Below are positions 1 through 8,292 of a stretch of DNA of 46,240 nt, piece after piece. The notes beneath the pieces are model-generated. The model did no database searches. It saw only the letters and a list, made by a program, of their open reading frames with translations, and was not told where the DNA came from. The DNA lies in contig DATJBF010000024.1 of NCBI GenBank assembly GCA_035515475.1, forward strand, positions 1 through 46,240, written 5' to 3'. A program made the position numbers and the translations under genes. Each line of letters opens with the position of its first letter. Position 1 is the stretch's first letter. This stretch comes from DATJBF01 sp035515475 (GTDB lineage Bacteria; Verrucomicrobiota; Verrucomicrobiia; Palsa-1439).

Positions 1-2
1 CG

Positions 3-1505
3 GATCCGATCGCGGCGACCAAGGATATCCGCGAGACTTTTGCTCGCATGGCCATGAACGACGAAGAGACGGTTGCGCTCATTGCTGGAGGCCACACCTT
101 CGGCAAGACCCACGGCGCCGGCCCTGCGTCCCATGTGGGTCCCGAGCCGGAAGCGGCCCCCATCGAGGAGCAGGGCTTTGGCTGGAAGAGCAGCTTTGGC
201 ACGGGCAAGGGCGGTGACACGATCACCAGCGGCCTGGAAGTCACCTGGTCCCAGACGCCAACGAAATGGAGCAACTACTTCTTCGAAAACCTGTTCAATT
301 ACGAATGGGAACTCACGAAGAGCCCGGCCGGCGCGCATCAGTGGGTGGCGAAGGGAGCCGACGCGACGGTTCCGGACGCGCACGACCCGTCGAAGAAGCA
401 CCGGCCAACCATGCTGACCACGGACCTCTCCCTGCGGTTCGACCCGGCTTACGAAAAAATCTCGCGGCGCTTCATGGCGAATCCGGATCAGCTCGCCGAC
501 GCGTTCGCTCGGGCGTGGTTCAAGCTGACGCACCGCGACATGGGACCGCGCGCGCGCTATCTCGGCCCGGAGGTTCCCGCCGAGGAACTCATCTGGCAGG
601 ACCCCATTCCCGCAGTCAATCACAAATTGATCGATGCGCAGGACATCGCCTCGCTGAAGGGCAAAATCCTGGCGTCCGGTCTGTCCGTCTCGGAGCTGGT
701 TTCGACCGCGTGGGCGTCGGCGTCCACTTTCCGTGGCTCCGACAAGCGCGGCGGTGGGAACGGCGCCCGTATTCGCCTAGCACCGCAGAAGGATTGGGAA
801 GTTAACCAGCCGGCCCAACTGGCCAAGGTGCTCAAGACGTTGGAAGGCGTCCGGAACGCGTTCAACAGCGCGCAGTCCGGCGGCAAGAAAGTCTCACTGG
901 CTGACCTGATCGTGCTGGCCGGTTGCGCGGGCGTCGAGCAAGCGGCGAAAAATGCCGGCCACAAGGTGACGGTTCCCTTCACGCCGGGACGGATGGACGC
1001 CTCGCCGGAGCAAACCGATGTGGCCTCCTTCGCCGTGCTCGAGCCCATCGCGGACGGCTTCCGCAATTATCTCAAAGGCAGATACACCGTATCGGCCGAA
1101 GCGCTGCTGGTCGACAAGGCGCAGTTGCTGACCCTGACCGCGCCCGAAATGACGGTGCTCATCGGCGGCCTGCGCGTTCTAAAGACCAACTTCGGAGGGA
1201 CGCAGCACGGTGTCTTCACCAAGCGACCGGAGGCGCTGACGAACGACTTCTTCGTGAACCTTCTCGATATGGGCACGGATTGGAAGCCGGTCTCGAAAGA
1301 TGCAGACGTGTTTGAAGGCCGCGATCGCAAAACGGGCGCACTCAAGTGGACCGGCACGCGTGTCGACCTTGTCGTCGGCTCAAACTCCCAACTCCGCGCC
1401 CTGGCTGAAGTCTACGGAAGTTCCGACGCTGAGAAGAAGTTCGTCCACGACTTTGTCGCCGCCTGGAACAAGGTGATGAACCTTGATCGCTTCGAACTTG
1501 CGTGA
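3..1505 (+). CDS. katG: Catalase-peroxidase KatG, C-terminal part (5' end outside window)
   Basis: Bifunctional haem catalase-peroxidase that removes hydrogen peroxide. The frame is open from base 3; 500 residues are visible, so roughly 240 N-terminal residues, including the distal His/Trp pair and the adduct Tyr, lie left of the window. Aligned from memory with M. tuberculosis KatG, the visible part keeps the adduct Met255 (ATG at 48, FARMAMND), proximal haem ligand His270 (GGHTFGKTHGAG), Ser315 (TITSG), proximal Trp321 (LEVTW), Asp381 (TTDLSLR) and Arg418 (LTHRDMG). The second, non-haem peroxidase-like domain follows and ends with the family's typical NKVMNLDRF tail, so the 3' end is complete. 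The ATG at 48 is internal, not the start. Enzyme identity is secure; regulation cannot be seen. Confidence 0.97.
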   Translation, partial: DPIAATKDIRETFARMAMNDEETVALIAGGHTFGKTHGAGPASHVGPEPEAAPIEEQGFGWKSSFGTGKGGDTITSGLEVTWSQTPTKWSNYFFENLFNYEWELTKSPAGAHQWVAKGADATVPDAHDPSKKHRPTMLTTDLSLRFDPAYEKISRRFMANPDQLADAFARAWFKLTHRDMGPRARYLGPEVPAEELIWQDPIPAVNHKLIDAQDIASLKGKILASGLSVSELVSTAWASASTFRGSDKRGGGNGARIRLAPQKDWEVNQPAQLAKVLKTLEGVRNAFNSAQSGGKKVSLADLIVLAGCAGVEQAAKNAGHKVTVPFTPGRMDASPEQTDVASFAVLEPIADGFRNYLKGRYTVSAEALLVDKAQLLTLTAPEMTVLIGGLRVLKTNFGGTQHGVFTKRPEALTNDFFVNLLDMGTDWKPVSKDADVFEGRDRKTGALKWTGTRVDLVVGSNSQLRALAEVYGSSDAEKKFVHDFVAAWNKVMNLDRFELA

Positions 1506-1812
1506 TCCCAGCCCGCTCGGGGGCATCGTCATCGAAGCGATTACCACCTTTTTCCTCGTGTTTGTCGTGTACGGCACGGCCATCGATGCCCGCGCGCCGA
1601 AGATCGGCGGTCTGGCCATCGGCCTGACCATCGCCCTCGGCATCCTGTTCGCCGGACCCTTGACGGGCGGCGCGATGAACCCGGCGCGCACCTTCGGCCC
1701 CGCGCTGGCCGTCAGCTTCTGGAACGCACACTACGTCTATTGGATCGGTCCGCTCCTCGGCGGGGCTGCAGCGGGATGGGTGTACAGCAAGTTTCTGCTC
1801 GGGAAGAATTGA
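1483..1812 (+). pseudogene. Truncated aquaporin (MIP family), C-terminal half only
   Basis: The frame encodes the second half of an aquaporin/glycerol-facilitator channel: a membrane helix (IVIEAITTFFLVFVVYGTA), a second helix, the second pore motif NPA in GAMNPARTFGPAL, and a last helix (VYWIGPLLGGAAAGWVYSKF). Intact family members are about 220-250 residues with six helices and two NPA motifs; here about 100 residues of homology begin right after the katG stop, and the first NPA half is missing. The only in-frame start is a TTG inside katG. I read this as a decayed remnant joined to katG by deletion or recombination. A short expressed half-channel cannot be excluded but would be unusual. 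Confidence 0.8.
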
Positions 1813-1832
1813 TGCTCAGTGCCGCGGCGGCG

Positions 1833-4466
1833 CTACGAATTTGGTTTCCTGCCGAACAGATACATCTGCGGCGGCTCGTTGACGTCGCCCTTGGCCTTTC
1901 GTCCTTCGCCCTTCGCCTTCCGTTGCGCCAGCTTCGGTTTGCCGTCGGCGGAGATCTCCGCTTCCTCGAGATTCGCCAGCACTTCCTTGGCGCGCTCGAC
2001 GACTTCCTTGGGCAGACCGGCGAGCCGCCCGACCTGGATCCCGTAGCTCTTGTCGGTGCCACCCGGTAGAATCTTGTGCAGGAAAATCACCTGATCGTGC
2101 CATTCGCGCACGGCGACGTTGTAATTCTTCACCCGCGGCAACGTGGCGGCGAGTTCAGTCAACTCGTGGTAGTGCGTGGCGAACAGCGTTTTCGCGCCGA
2201 CCGTGTTGTGCAGGTGTTCGGCGACCGCCCACGCAATGGATAGCCCGTCGAACGTGCTCGTGCCGCGGCCAATCTCGTCCAGCACGATGAGGCTCCGTGC
2301 GGTGGCGTTGTTGAGAATGTTTGCCGTCTCGTTCATCTCGACCATGAACGTGCTCTGGCCGCGTGCCAGATCGTCGGCCGCGCCGACCCGGGTGAAAATG
2401 CGGTCCACCAAATTGATCGTGGCCCGGGCCGCCGGGATATACGAGCCGACCTGGGCCATCAACACCAGCAGCGCGACCTGCCGAATGTAGGTACTTTTGC
2501 CGGCCATGTTCGGCCCGGTGATGATGAGGATCTGGTTCTCGACATTGTCGAGCACCGCATCATTCGGTACGAACCGCTCCTCGATCAGCGTCTGCTCCAG
2601 CACCGGGTGACGTCCATCCACGATTTCGACCCGACCTTGTCCGGCGCCCGGCGTGGGATCATCGTCGGTCACCGTGGGCCGGCAATAGTTCTGGTGTCGG
2701 GCGAGTTCGGCAAAACCGGCCAGCACGTCGAGCGCCGCCACCGCCGAGGCCGATTCCTGAATCGGCGCAGACCGCTCGACGGCCGCCGTGCGGATCTGCT
2801 GGAAGATTTCGTACTCCAGCGCGTTGGCTTTCTCGTCCGCACCAAGAATCTTGTCTTCCATCTCCTTTAACTCGGGCGTGTAGAAGCGTTCCCCGCCGGC
2901 GATGGTCTGTTTGCGGATGTACTCGCTCGGCACCTTGTCGAGGTTGGCCTTGGTGACCTCGATATAGTAGCCGAACACCTGATTGAACCGGACCTTGAGC
3001 GATGCGATCCCGGTGCGCTCGATCTCGCGCTGCTGCAACGCCGCGATCCACGCCTTGCCGTCGATGGACGCATGGCGCCACTCGTCGAGCTGCGCGTTGT
3101 AGCCGGGTTTGATCAGTCCGCCTTCTTTCAACGCCAACGGCGGCGCATCCACCACCACCCGGCCGATGAGATCGACAATCTCCGGGAGCTCGGTGATTTG
3201 GGAGGTGAGCGCGGCGAGGAGAGTTGTAGCCGCGCTTGCCAAGCGCGGCCCATCTTGCTCGCCGCAATTATCAACCGCGGCTACAGCTCCCAGGATTTTC
3301 TTCAGCTTCGGCAGCATGGCGAGCGATTCCTTCAGCACCACCAGGTCGCGCGCGTTGCCGCTGCCCACGCTGAGGCGGGCCAGCGTGCGTTCCAGGTCGC
3401 GCACACCGGGCACCTGTTCCCGGAAATCAGCCAGCGCTTGTGGCTGCTCGCAAAACGTCGCGACGACGCCCTGGCGCTCCGCGATCCGTTCCACGTTCTT
3501 GAGCGGATGCGTCAGCCACTCGCGCAGCAAACGCGCGCCCATCGGTGTCAGCGTGCGGTCGAGGCAACCGATCAGCGTATGTTTCGGCCCCGAAAGCGTT
3601 CGGGGCTCCAGCAACTCGAGATTGCGTTGCGTGACGGCGTCCAACACCATGAAATCGGTCAGGTTATAGACCTGCAGCCGGTGAACGTGCGCGGTGTTGC
3701 GCCGCAACGATTGCTGCAAGTAATGCAGCGCCGCCCCCGCCGCGCCGATGCCCACCGTCAGGTCGGCGGCGCCGAAACCGTCGAGCGATTGCGTTTGGAA
3801 ATGATCGCGCAACGTGAAAAACGCCGTCTCGCGCTCGAACGTCCAGCCGTCGTGAGGCGTCAGGGAAACGTGAAGCGTGGAGTGTGGAGCGTCGAACAGC
3901 GACTTGGCTTCGTCGAGCCACTCGGTGGGAACGATGATCTCGGCGGGCCGGACCCGGGCGAGCTCGTTGTGAAGCTGTTCGACCGACGATAGCTCCGTTA
4001 CTTTGAAGTCGCCCGTCGTCAGGTCGACGAGCGCCAGACCGAATTGGCGATTGCTGTTGCTGCAGACTGCGGCAAGGAAATTGTTGCGTTCGGCCAGCAG
4101 GATGCGCGTGTCGAAGTGCGTGCCGGGGCTGAGGATTTGCGTGACGTCGCGCTCGACGAGTTTGCCGGGCCGGGCGTCCTCGAGTTGATCGCACACGGCC
4201 ACTTTGCGGCCGTGCTTCAGCAGTTTGCCGATATACGCGTCGGCGGCGTGATGCGGAATGCCGCACATCGGCACCCCGTTGCGGTGCGTGAGCGCCAGAC
4301 TGAGCAGTTGCGAGCCGGTCTTCGCGTCGTCGAAAAACATCTCGTAGAAGTCGCCCAGGCGAAACAACAACAGCGCGTCGGGCGGGATCTGGTGTTTCAC
4401 GCGCCGGTACTGCTGCATCATGGGCGTGAGACCCTCCCCTTTCGTCTGGAAACCTGCACTCGCCAT
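1833..4466 (-). CDS. mutS: DNA mismatch repair protein MutS
   Basis: Mismatch-recognition ATPase that starts methyl-independent or methyl-directed repair with MutL. The start at 4466 gives 877 residues beginning MASAGFQ and reaching TPMMQQY by residue 14, as in known MutS; the frame remains open to a GTG at 4655, but that extension looks non-homologous. The mismatch-reading Phe-x-Glu is Phe40-Tyr-Glu42. Connector, lever and clamp domains follow, then Walker A GPNMAGKST at 651-659, Walker B with Asp730-Glu731 (VLDEIGRGTS) and a helix-turn-helix dimer end (YGIQVGRLAGLP). Two oddities: residues 393-415 are encoded by a palindromic repeat, and the C-terminal tail holds a low-complexity RKAKGEGRKAKG stretch. 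Function is likely intact because both lie in tolerant regions. Confidence 0.96.
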   Translation of the reverse strand: MASAGFQTKGEGLTPMMQQYRRVKHQIPPDALLLFRLGDFYEMFFDDAKTGSQLLSLALTHRNGVPMCGIPHHAADAYIGKLLKHGRKVAVCDQLEDARPGKLVERDVTQILSPGTHFDTRILLAERNNFLAAVCSNSNRQFGLALVDLTTGDFKVTELSSVEQLHNELARVRPAEIIVPTEWLDEAKSLFDAPHSTLHVSLTPHDGWTFERETAFFTLRDHFQTQSLDGFGAADLTVGIGAAGAALHYLQQSLRRNTAHVHRLQVYNLTDFMVLDAVTQRNLELLEPRTLSGPKHTLIGCLDRTLTPMGARLLREWLTHPLKNVERIAERQGVVATFCEQPQALADFREQVPGVRDLERTLARLSVGSGNARDLVVLKESLAMLPKLKKILGAVAAVDNCGEQDGPRLASAATTLLAALTSQITELPEIVDLIGRVVVDAPPLALKEGGLIKPGYNAQLDEWRHASIDGKAWIAALQQREIERTGIASLKVRFNQVFGYYIEVTKANLDKVPSEYIRKQTIAGGERFYTPELKEMEDKILGADEKANALEYEIFQQIRTAAVERSAPIQESASAVAALDVLAGFAELARHQNYCRPTVTDDDPTPGAGQGRVEIVDGRHPVLEQTLIEERFVPNDAVLDNVENQILIITGPNMAGKSTYIRQVALLVLMAQVGSYIPAARATINLVDRIFTRVGAADDLARGQSTFMVEMNETANILNNATARSLIVLDEIGRGTSTFDGLSIAWAVAEHLHNTVGAKTLFATHYHELTELAATLPRVKNYNVAVREWHDQVIFLHKILPGGTDKSYGIQVGRLAGLPKEVVERAKEVLANLEEAEISADGKPKLAQRKAKGEGRKAKGDVNEPPQMYLFGRKPNS
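1885..1925. repeat. Short degenerate CTTCGCC-type tandem repeat in the mutS 3' end
   Basis: The plus strand carries overlapping units of the form ctttcgtc / cttcgccc / cttcgcct. They encode the basic, glycine-rich RKAKGEGRKAKG segment of the MutS C-terminal tail, just before the end of the protein. Similar simple-sequence units are common between genes in many genomes; here one is read in frame. Confidence 0.5.
3221..3289. repeat. Palindromic repeat element inserted in frame in mutS
   Basis: The outer arms 3221-3238 and 3272-3289 are inverted repeats matching at 16 of 18 positions (core tgtagccgcg). Inside, 3230-3237 and 3241-3248 form a perfect 8-bp stem (ccgcgctt / aagcgcgg) with a 3-base loop, and the right half (ccgcaatt / aaccgcgg) forms a weaker second hairpin. 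The element spans 69 bp, exactly 23 codons, and is translated as MutS residues 393-415 between the lever helices, where the family is poorly conserved. The form resembles REP/MITE-like palindromes that are normally intergenic. No second copy was found in this window. Confidence 0.7.
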
Positions 4467-4816
4467 TGCGCCGGGGATTATACCGATGACTCCCGAGCGG
4501 TCACGCCCGAAAACACGTCGGCCGAGCTTCCACACGTTCGGGAAACTCGGCCTCGTGTCTGCAACTGTTTCTGCAGTGTCGGGTGGACCGTCCCGCGCGT
4601 AGACCGCAGATCGTTCCGCAGTCTCGTGGCGGCGGGTTGCCTCCTGTTTACTCACCGGGCATCCCCCAGCCCAACGCTCCAGTCTTCAGCAGCAGCCTTG
4701 CCAACCCGCCAAGTGCCGTTTTATCAACCGGCCCGCGCCAGCAGTGGACTGGATTGTAGGGCGACAAGCCCAAAATTGGCCGGGGGCTGAACAAGATTGT
4801 CGCGCGACCGTGCGGC
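4467..4816. other. Intergenic region between mutS and the response regulator
   Basis: About 350 bp. Apart from the candidate mutS promoter at its left edge I see no conserved gene, tRNA or convincing terminator. The mutS frame stays open into it on the minus strand, but the encoded residues do not look like MutS. Confidence 0.5.
4477..4504 (-). promoter_or_regulatory. Candidate mutS promoter
   Basis: Read on the minus strand there is a perfect TATAAT at 4482-4477 and a weak -35 (gtgacc, 4504-4499, four of six matches) with a 16-bp spacer. TATAAT ends ten bases before the chosen ATG, so the message would be nearly leaderless; no Shine-Dalgarno sequence is present between them. Confidence 0.4.
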
Positions 4817-5215
4817 TCAACGCTGGAAGATTTCCCGGATCGCGCGACGCAGTTCCTGGATCTCGAACGGCTTTTCGATGAGATAGTTGCCCGTACGATA
4901 AATGAAATCGCTGAAGCCCGCCTTGCGCGATGCCTGGCCGGTGATAAACAGGAACCGGTCGCCGAGATAGGGGAATTGACGCGTGACGTCGCTGTAGAGC
5001 GCCTCGCCGTCCACGCGCGGCATCATCAGATCGCAGAGGATGGCCTCGTAGTCGCGCGCGTGCAGCTGTTCCATTGCCTCCATGCCGTTGACCGCAATGT
5101 CGACCTCGCAATTCTCATACGTCAGCACCTCCCGCAACAACTCCGCCAAATCGTGGTCGTCGTCCACCACCAACACGCGGTGCACGACGCGCTTCGGGGT
5201 CCCGGGGTCAATCAT
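4817..5215 (-). CDS. Stand-alone response regulator (receiver domain only)
   Basis: Single CheY-like receiver domain of 132 residues with no output domain. The acidic pair is Asp18-Asp19 (LVVDDDHD), the phospho-acceptor is Asp62 (ILCDLMMPRVDG), the switch Thr is Thr92 (FITGQ) and the conserved Lys is Lys115 (EKPF), so all catalytic residues are present. The ATG at 5215 is preferred because the domain begins immediately after it; the upstream open frame has no recognisable homology. No histidine kinase is adjacent, so the partner is unknown. The neighbour mutS lies downstream on the same strand but about 350 bp away, so co-transcription is doubtful. Confidence 0.9.
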   Translation of the reverse strand: MIDPGTPKRVVHRVLVVDDDHDLAELLREVLTYENCEVDIAVNGMEAMEQLHARDYEAILCDLMMPRVDGEALYSDVTRQFPYLGDRFLFITGQASRKAGFSDFIYRTGNYLIEKPFEIQELRRAIREIFQR

Positions 5216-5334
5216 ATCGGGCAGAATTAGCCGTTGGCGTGCCAAGCGTCGTCCGGACTGACACTCTGACACCCCAGGCCCCTCCAGCTCCTGTAAATCA
5301 ATCCGTGCACGGTCAATGCTGAGAGAACGAAGCC

Positions 5335-7743
5335 GTGGCCAACCCATTGGTAAGACGGTTACACTCGCTGTTTTGCGTCCGCCCCGATGCGCAGGGAGAA
5401 TCGACCCGGCGAATCCGGGCGGCGACAGGACTCCGCCATTTCATCGCCGCCTTTTTGTCGGCCGGCCTTGCGATCACATTGTCAGATCCAACGCGGGCCG
5501 CCACGACCTTCTCCTGGACGGTCACCGGGGGCTACTACGGCGCCGCGTCGGGAAGTTGGAACACTTCAACCAACTGGAGTCCGTCGGGGCCCGCCAATGG
5601 CAGCGATAATACGGCCGATTTCAGCCAGGTGTTCTTCGAGAATCCCTCGACCGTCACGCTGGATGGGACGTTCACCATCGGGAATCTTCATTTTGGCGAT
5701 ACCAAAGGCGCCGGGCATGCCTGGTATCTCGAGACCGGCAGCGGCGGGCCGTTGACCCTCAGCGTTTCTTCGAGCACGCCCACCATCACCGTCGATAACC
5801 AGCAGGCCGCGACCATCAACGCCGGACTCGCGGGCACCTCTTTCTCCAAGTCCGGCTTGGGCACGTTGACGCTAGGCGGAGCTTCCGCGAACACGCTCAC
5901 TGGGGACACAACCGTCGCCGGCGGTACGCTGATCCTGTATAAGTCCGCGGGACCGGCCCTCGGGGGGAATCTCATCCTGACCGGCAGCGGCACCGCAGGC
6001 ACCGTGGTCAGCGACGTCATTCAATCCAACGACAACCAACTCGTCGACACGGCAGTGGTGACGATCAATTCAACCATTGGCACGTACGCCGCCTGGGAAT
6101 TACGGGGTTTCAGCCAGACGGTCGCGGGGATTGCCGACAATGGACAAGGCCAGATCGAGATCTCGGATGCAGGCACCGAATCCGTCGGCAACTCCACGTT
6201 GACGCTCAACGGCAGCGCGACCTACACGTTCTCGGGTCGACTCCGCGAGCACAACGATCTTACCCCCGGCGGATCGTTGAGCCTCGTCAAGAACGGCCCC
6301 GGCACGCAGATCCTCAATGGCCAACACATCCAATACGCCGGTTCGACCACGGTCAACCAGGGCCGGTTGATCCTCGGAAATACCGCGAATTTCGGGAGTG
6401 TGACCACCAACAACGCGACGATTGAACTGACCACCAGCGGCAGCTTTTCGTTTCAGGGAGCCGCGCCCATCTTCTGCGGCACCGGCACGGTCGTCAAGAC
6501 CGGCCCCGACACGATCTATTTGGGCTACATCTACCAACCGGGACAGGGAGGGGCCATCTTCAGCATGGGCACCAACGGCTGGATTGATATCGAAGCCGGC
6601 ACGCTGCGCAATCTCAACCGGAGCGGCAACTGGACGAACAACCAGGCTTCGCTCAAAATTGCCAGCGGCGCCGTCCTCGACATGGATGCAAACTCTGTCT
6701 GGGTGGACGCGCTGACGGGCGGCGGCACGATCATCGAAGAAGCCTCTCCGCAGTCCCAAATATTGACTGTGGGCGTTGCGGGCGGCAGCGGCGCGTTCTC
6801 GGGTGTCGTCCAAAACACCGGGAGCCCCATGGTCTTGGTGAAAGTCGGGACCGGCCGACAGACTCTCAGCGGCGCCAACACCTACGGCGGAGGCACCATC
6901 ATCAGCAACGGGACGCTCCTGATCGACAACGCCATTGGCAGCGGCACCGGCACGGGCGCAGTCACCGTTGTCGGCGGCGCGACCTTGGGCGGCACAGGCG
7001 TCATTTCCGGTCCCGTGAACCTCGGCCCGGCCGCGGTGTTGCGCCCCGGCGATCCCGTGGGATCATTGACGGTGAACAACAACCTCGTCTTCAACAATGC
7101 GTCCGTGCTCCAATACGGACTCGGAACAAACAGCTCCCAATTGATCGTGAACGGGAATCTGACCCTGGGCGGCACGCTCAACGTCACCGACTCGGGCAAC
7201 TTCAGCACCGGCACGTACGTCCTGATCACCTACAGCGGAACCCTGACCAACCATGGATTGGGCCTCGGCGCGACGCCGAATCCCGGTTTGACCTACGCGA
7301 TCGACACGAGCACAAGCGGTCTGGTGAAATTGATCGTGACCGGGCCGACGGAGAGCGATCCTTATTCAGTCTGGCAGCAGCGATATTTTCACTGCACCGA
7401 CTGCCCCCAGGCCGCGGGCGACGCCGATCCTCTTGGCAAGGGGATGAGCAACACCAACCAATTTCTGGCCGGACTCGACCCGACCAATAGCGCGTCCCTG
7501 TTTCGAATCGTCTCCGCCGTGTGCTCGGCAACCGATATGATCGTCACCTGGCAGACCGGCGGCGGGAGAACCAACGTCGTCCAGGCATCCAGCGGACAAC
7601 CTGACAGCGGCTACACCAATACCTTCCAAGACATTGCCTCAATCATCATTCCCGGCATGGGCGATGTAACGACGAATTACACGGACGTGGGCGGCGCAAC
7701 CAACGGTCCGTCCCGCTATTACCGCGTGCGGCTGGGACCCTGA
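5335..7743 (+). CDS. Secreted autotransporter-associated beta-strand repeat protein
   Basis: About 802 residues, rich in Gly, Thr, Ser and Asn. A hydrophobic export signal lies near residues 35-57 (FIAAFLSAGLAITL) and ends before an Ala-Ala site. The body contains at least three beta-strand repeats of the autotransporter-associated type, recognisable by the lead-ins SGLGTLTLGG, NGPGTQILNG and VGTGRQTLSGANTYGG, each followed by G(T/R)L(I/L)L-like strands. No beta-barrel translocator is present. The C-terminal ~130 residues (from about WQQRYF) form a separate module with GLDPTNSAS and YYRVRL that recurs in the protease at 38419-41025. The GTG at 5335 is uncertain because it leaves a long N-region; a TTG at 5347 is an alternative. 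Probably a surface or matrix protein; substrate unknown. Confidence 0.82.
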   Translation: MANPLVRRLHSLFCVRPDAQGESTRRIRAATGLRHFIAAFLSAGLAITLSDPTRAATTFSWTVTGGYYGAASGSWNTSTNWSPSGPANGSDNTADFSQVFFENPSTVTLDGTFTIGNLHFGDTKGAGHAWYLETGSGGPLTLSVSSSTPTITVDNQQAATINAGLAGTSFSKSGLGTLTLGGASANTLTGDTTVAGGTLILYKSAGPALGGNLILTGSGTAGTVVSDVIQSNDNQLVDTAVVTINSTIGTYAAWELRGFSQTVAGIADNGQGQIEISDAGTESVGNSTLTLNGSATYTFSGRLREHNDLTPGGSLSLVKNGPGTQILNGQHIQYAGSTTVNQGRLILGNTANFGSVTTNNATIELTTSGSFSFQGAAPIFCGTGTVVKTGPDTIYLGYIYQPGQGGAIFSMGTNGWIDIEAGTLRNLNRSGNWTNNQASLKIASGAVLDMDANSVWVDALTGGGTIIEEASPQSQILTVGVAGGSGAFSGVVQNTGSPMVLVKVGTGRQTLSGANTYGGGTIISNGTLLIDNAIGSGTGTGAVTVVGGATLGGTGVISGPVNLGPAAVLRPGDPVGSLTVNNNLVFNNASVLQYGLGTNSSQLIVNGNLTLGGTLNVTDSGNFSTGTYVLITYSGTLTNHGLGLGATPNPGLTYAIDTSTSGLVKLIVTGPTESDPYSVWQQRYFHCTDCPQAAGDADPLGKGMSNTNQFLAGLDPTNSASLFRIVSAVCSATDMIVTWQTGGGRTNVVQASSGQPDSGYTNTFQDIASIIIPGMGDVTTNYTDVGGATNGPSRYYRVRLGP

Positions 7744-7786
7744 GCAGAGTTCAAAGGTGGTGGCCCGGCGAGCCGTCCTGCCAGGC

Positions 7787-7831
7787 TGGAGCCGACGGTC
7801 GGACTTGAACCGACAACCTGTTGATTACAAA
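7787..7831 (-). pseudogene. tRNA-Thr(TGT) 3' half, possible attachment-site remnant
   Basis: On the minus strand the 45 bases run from a threonine-type anticodon loop (tttgtaa) through the variable region, a perfect T-arm (gtcgg-ttcaagt-ccgac), acceptor strand cgtcggc, discriminator T and encoded CCA. The matching 5' half (acceptor gccgacg, D-arm, 5' anticodon stem) is not found in the flanking sequence; homology stops exactly at the anticodon loop. Such 3' halves are the usual att core left by tyrosine-recombinase islands. If so, the island lies to the right, which is where the injection-system operon is. No integrase is visible. Confidence 0.6.
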
Positions 7832-7851
7832 GAGTAGCAATCGTGCTACTC
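7832..7851. repeat. Perfect 8-bp inverted repeat abutting the tRNA-Thr remnant
   Basis: gagtagca (7832-7839), a 4-base spacer, then tgctactc (7844-7851). It begins on the base after the last tRNA-like position, so it could be a recombinase arm or core site, or a chance hairpin. Confidence 0.4.
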
Positions 7852-8004
7852 GTGGCTTCCGCTTGAACCATTTGCCCGGTGCCCAGAGTCGTATCTGACC
7901 GGCTCTACACGCCGCTTGCGCGCTCAAGAAAATCAGGGCGAAACCTGCCGCTCAACGCGGCGACCAGCCGAGAATCGTTGCCGGCCGATCAGCCGGTGCA
8001 GCAA

Positions 8005-8292
8005 CTACCAGGGGGAAACTGGCGGTAAATTCGGTATTGCTGCAAGTGATGGAGCATCCCGGGCATCCACCGCGATTATCGCTCCGGGCCTATCGAACCG
8101 GTACTGTTGACCCGTGATCGGGCCGATGACAGTCAGACCGGTGCGGCCCGTGTACTTGAAGTACGTGAGACCTTGTCCAGACGGTGCCAGCGGTGGTCTC
8201 AGCGCGGGCCGGTTAACGAATGTCGCCACGGCTTCCGGTTGCTTCGGAATCGTTCTACGAAGTTGCTGTCTCTGGTGTCCGCAACAACTCAA
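8005..8292 (-). CDS. Small protein at the 3' end of the injection-system operon
   Basis: 95 residues from a TTG at 8292 that overlaps the preceding stop by four bases (TTGA), the same coupling used through this operon. The first 40 residues are weakly conserved in appearance; the rest (LTYFKYTGRTGLTVIGPITG, then YRFDRPGAIIAVDARDAPSL) resembles small phage-tail-associated proteins with a Y-x-Y-T-G-x-T pattern and an Asp-Arg element. I do not know its function. A GTG further in (residue 22) is an alternative start. It is the last plausible gene before the tRNA-Thr remnant. Confidence 0.6.
   Translation of the reverse strand: MSCCGHQRQQLRRTIPKQPEAVATFVNRPALRPPLAPSGQGLTYFKYTGRTGLTVIGPITGQQYRFDRPGAIIAVDARDAPSLAAIPNLPPVSPW

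Noticed and set aside
4467..4655. Extended N-terminus of MutS to a GTG at 4655
   Set aside because: The added 63 residues do not resemble MutS, and the family begins near the ATG at 4466.
7787..7900. A complete, unusual tRNA at the remnant
   Set aside because: No 5' acceptor strand, D-arm or 5' anticodon stem pairs with the 3' half; the hairpin beside it has an even loop and cannot serve as an anticodon arm.
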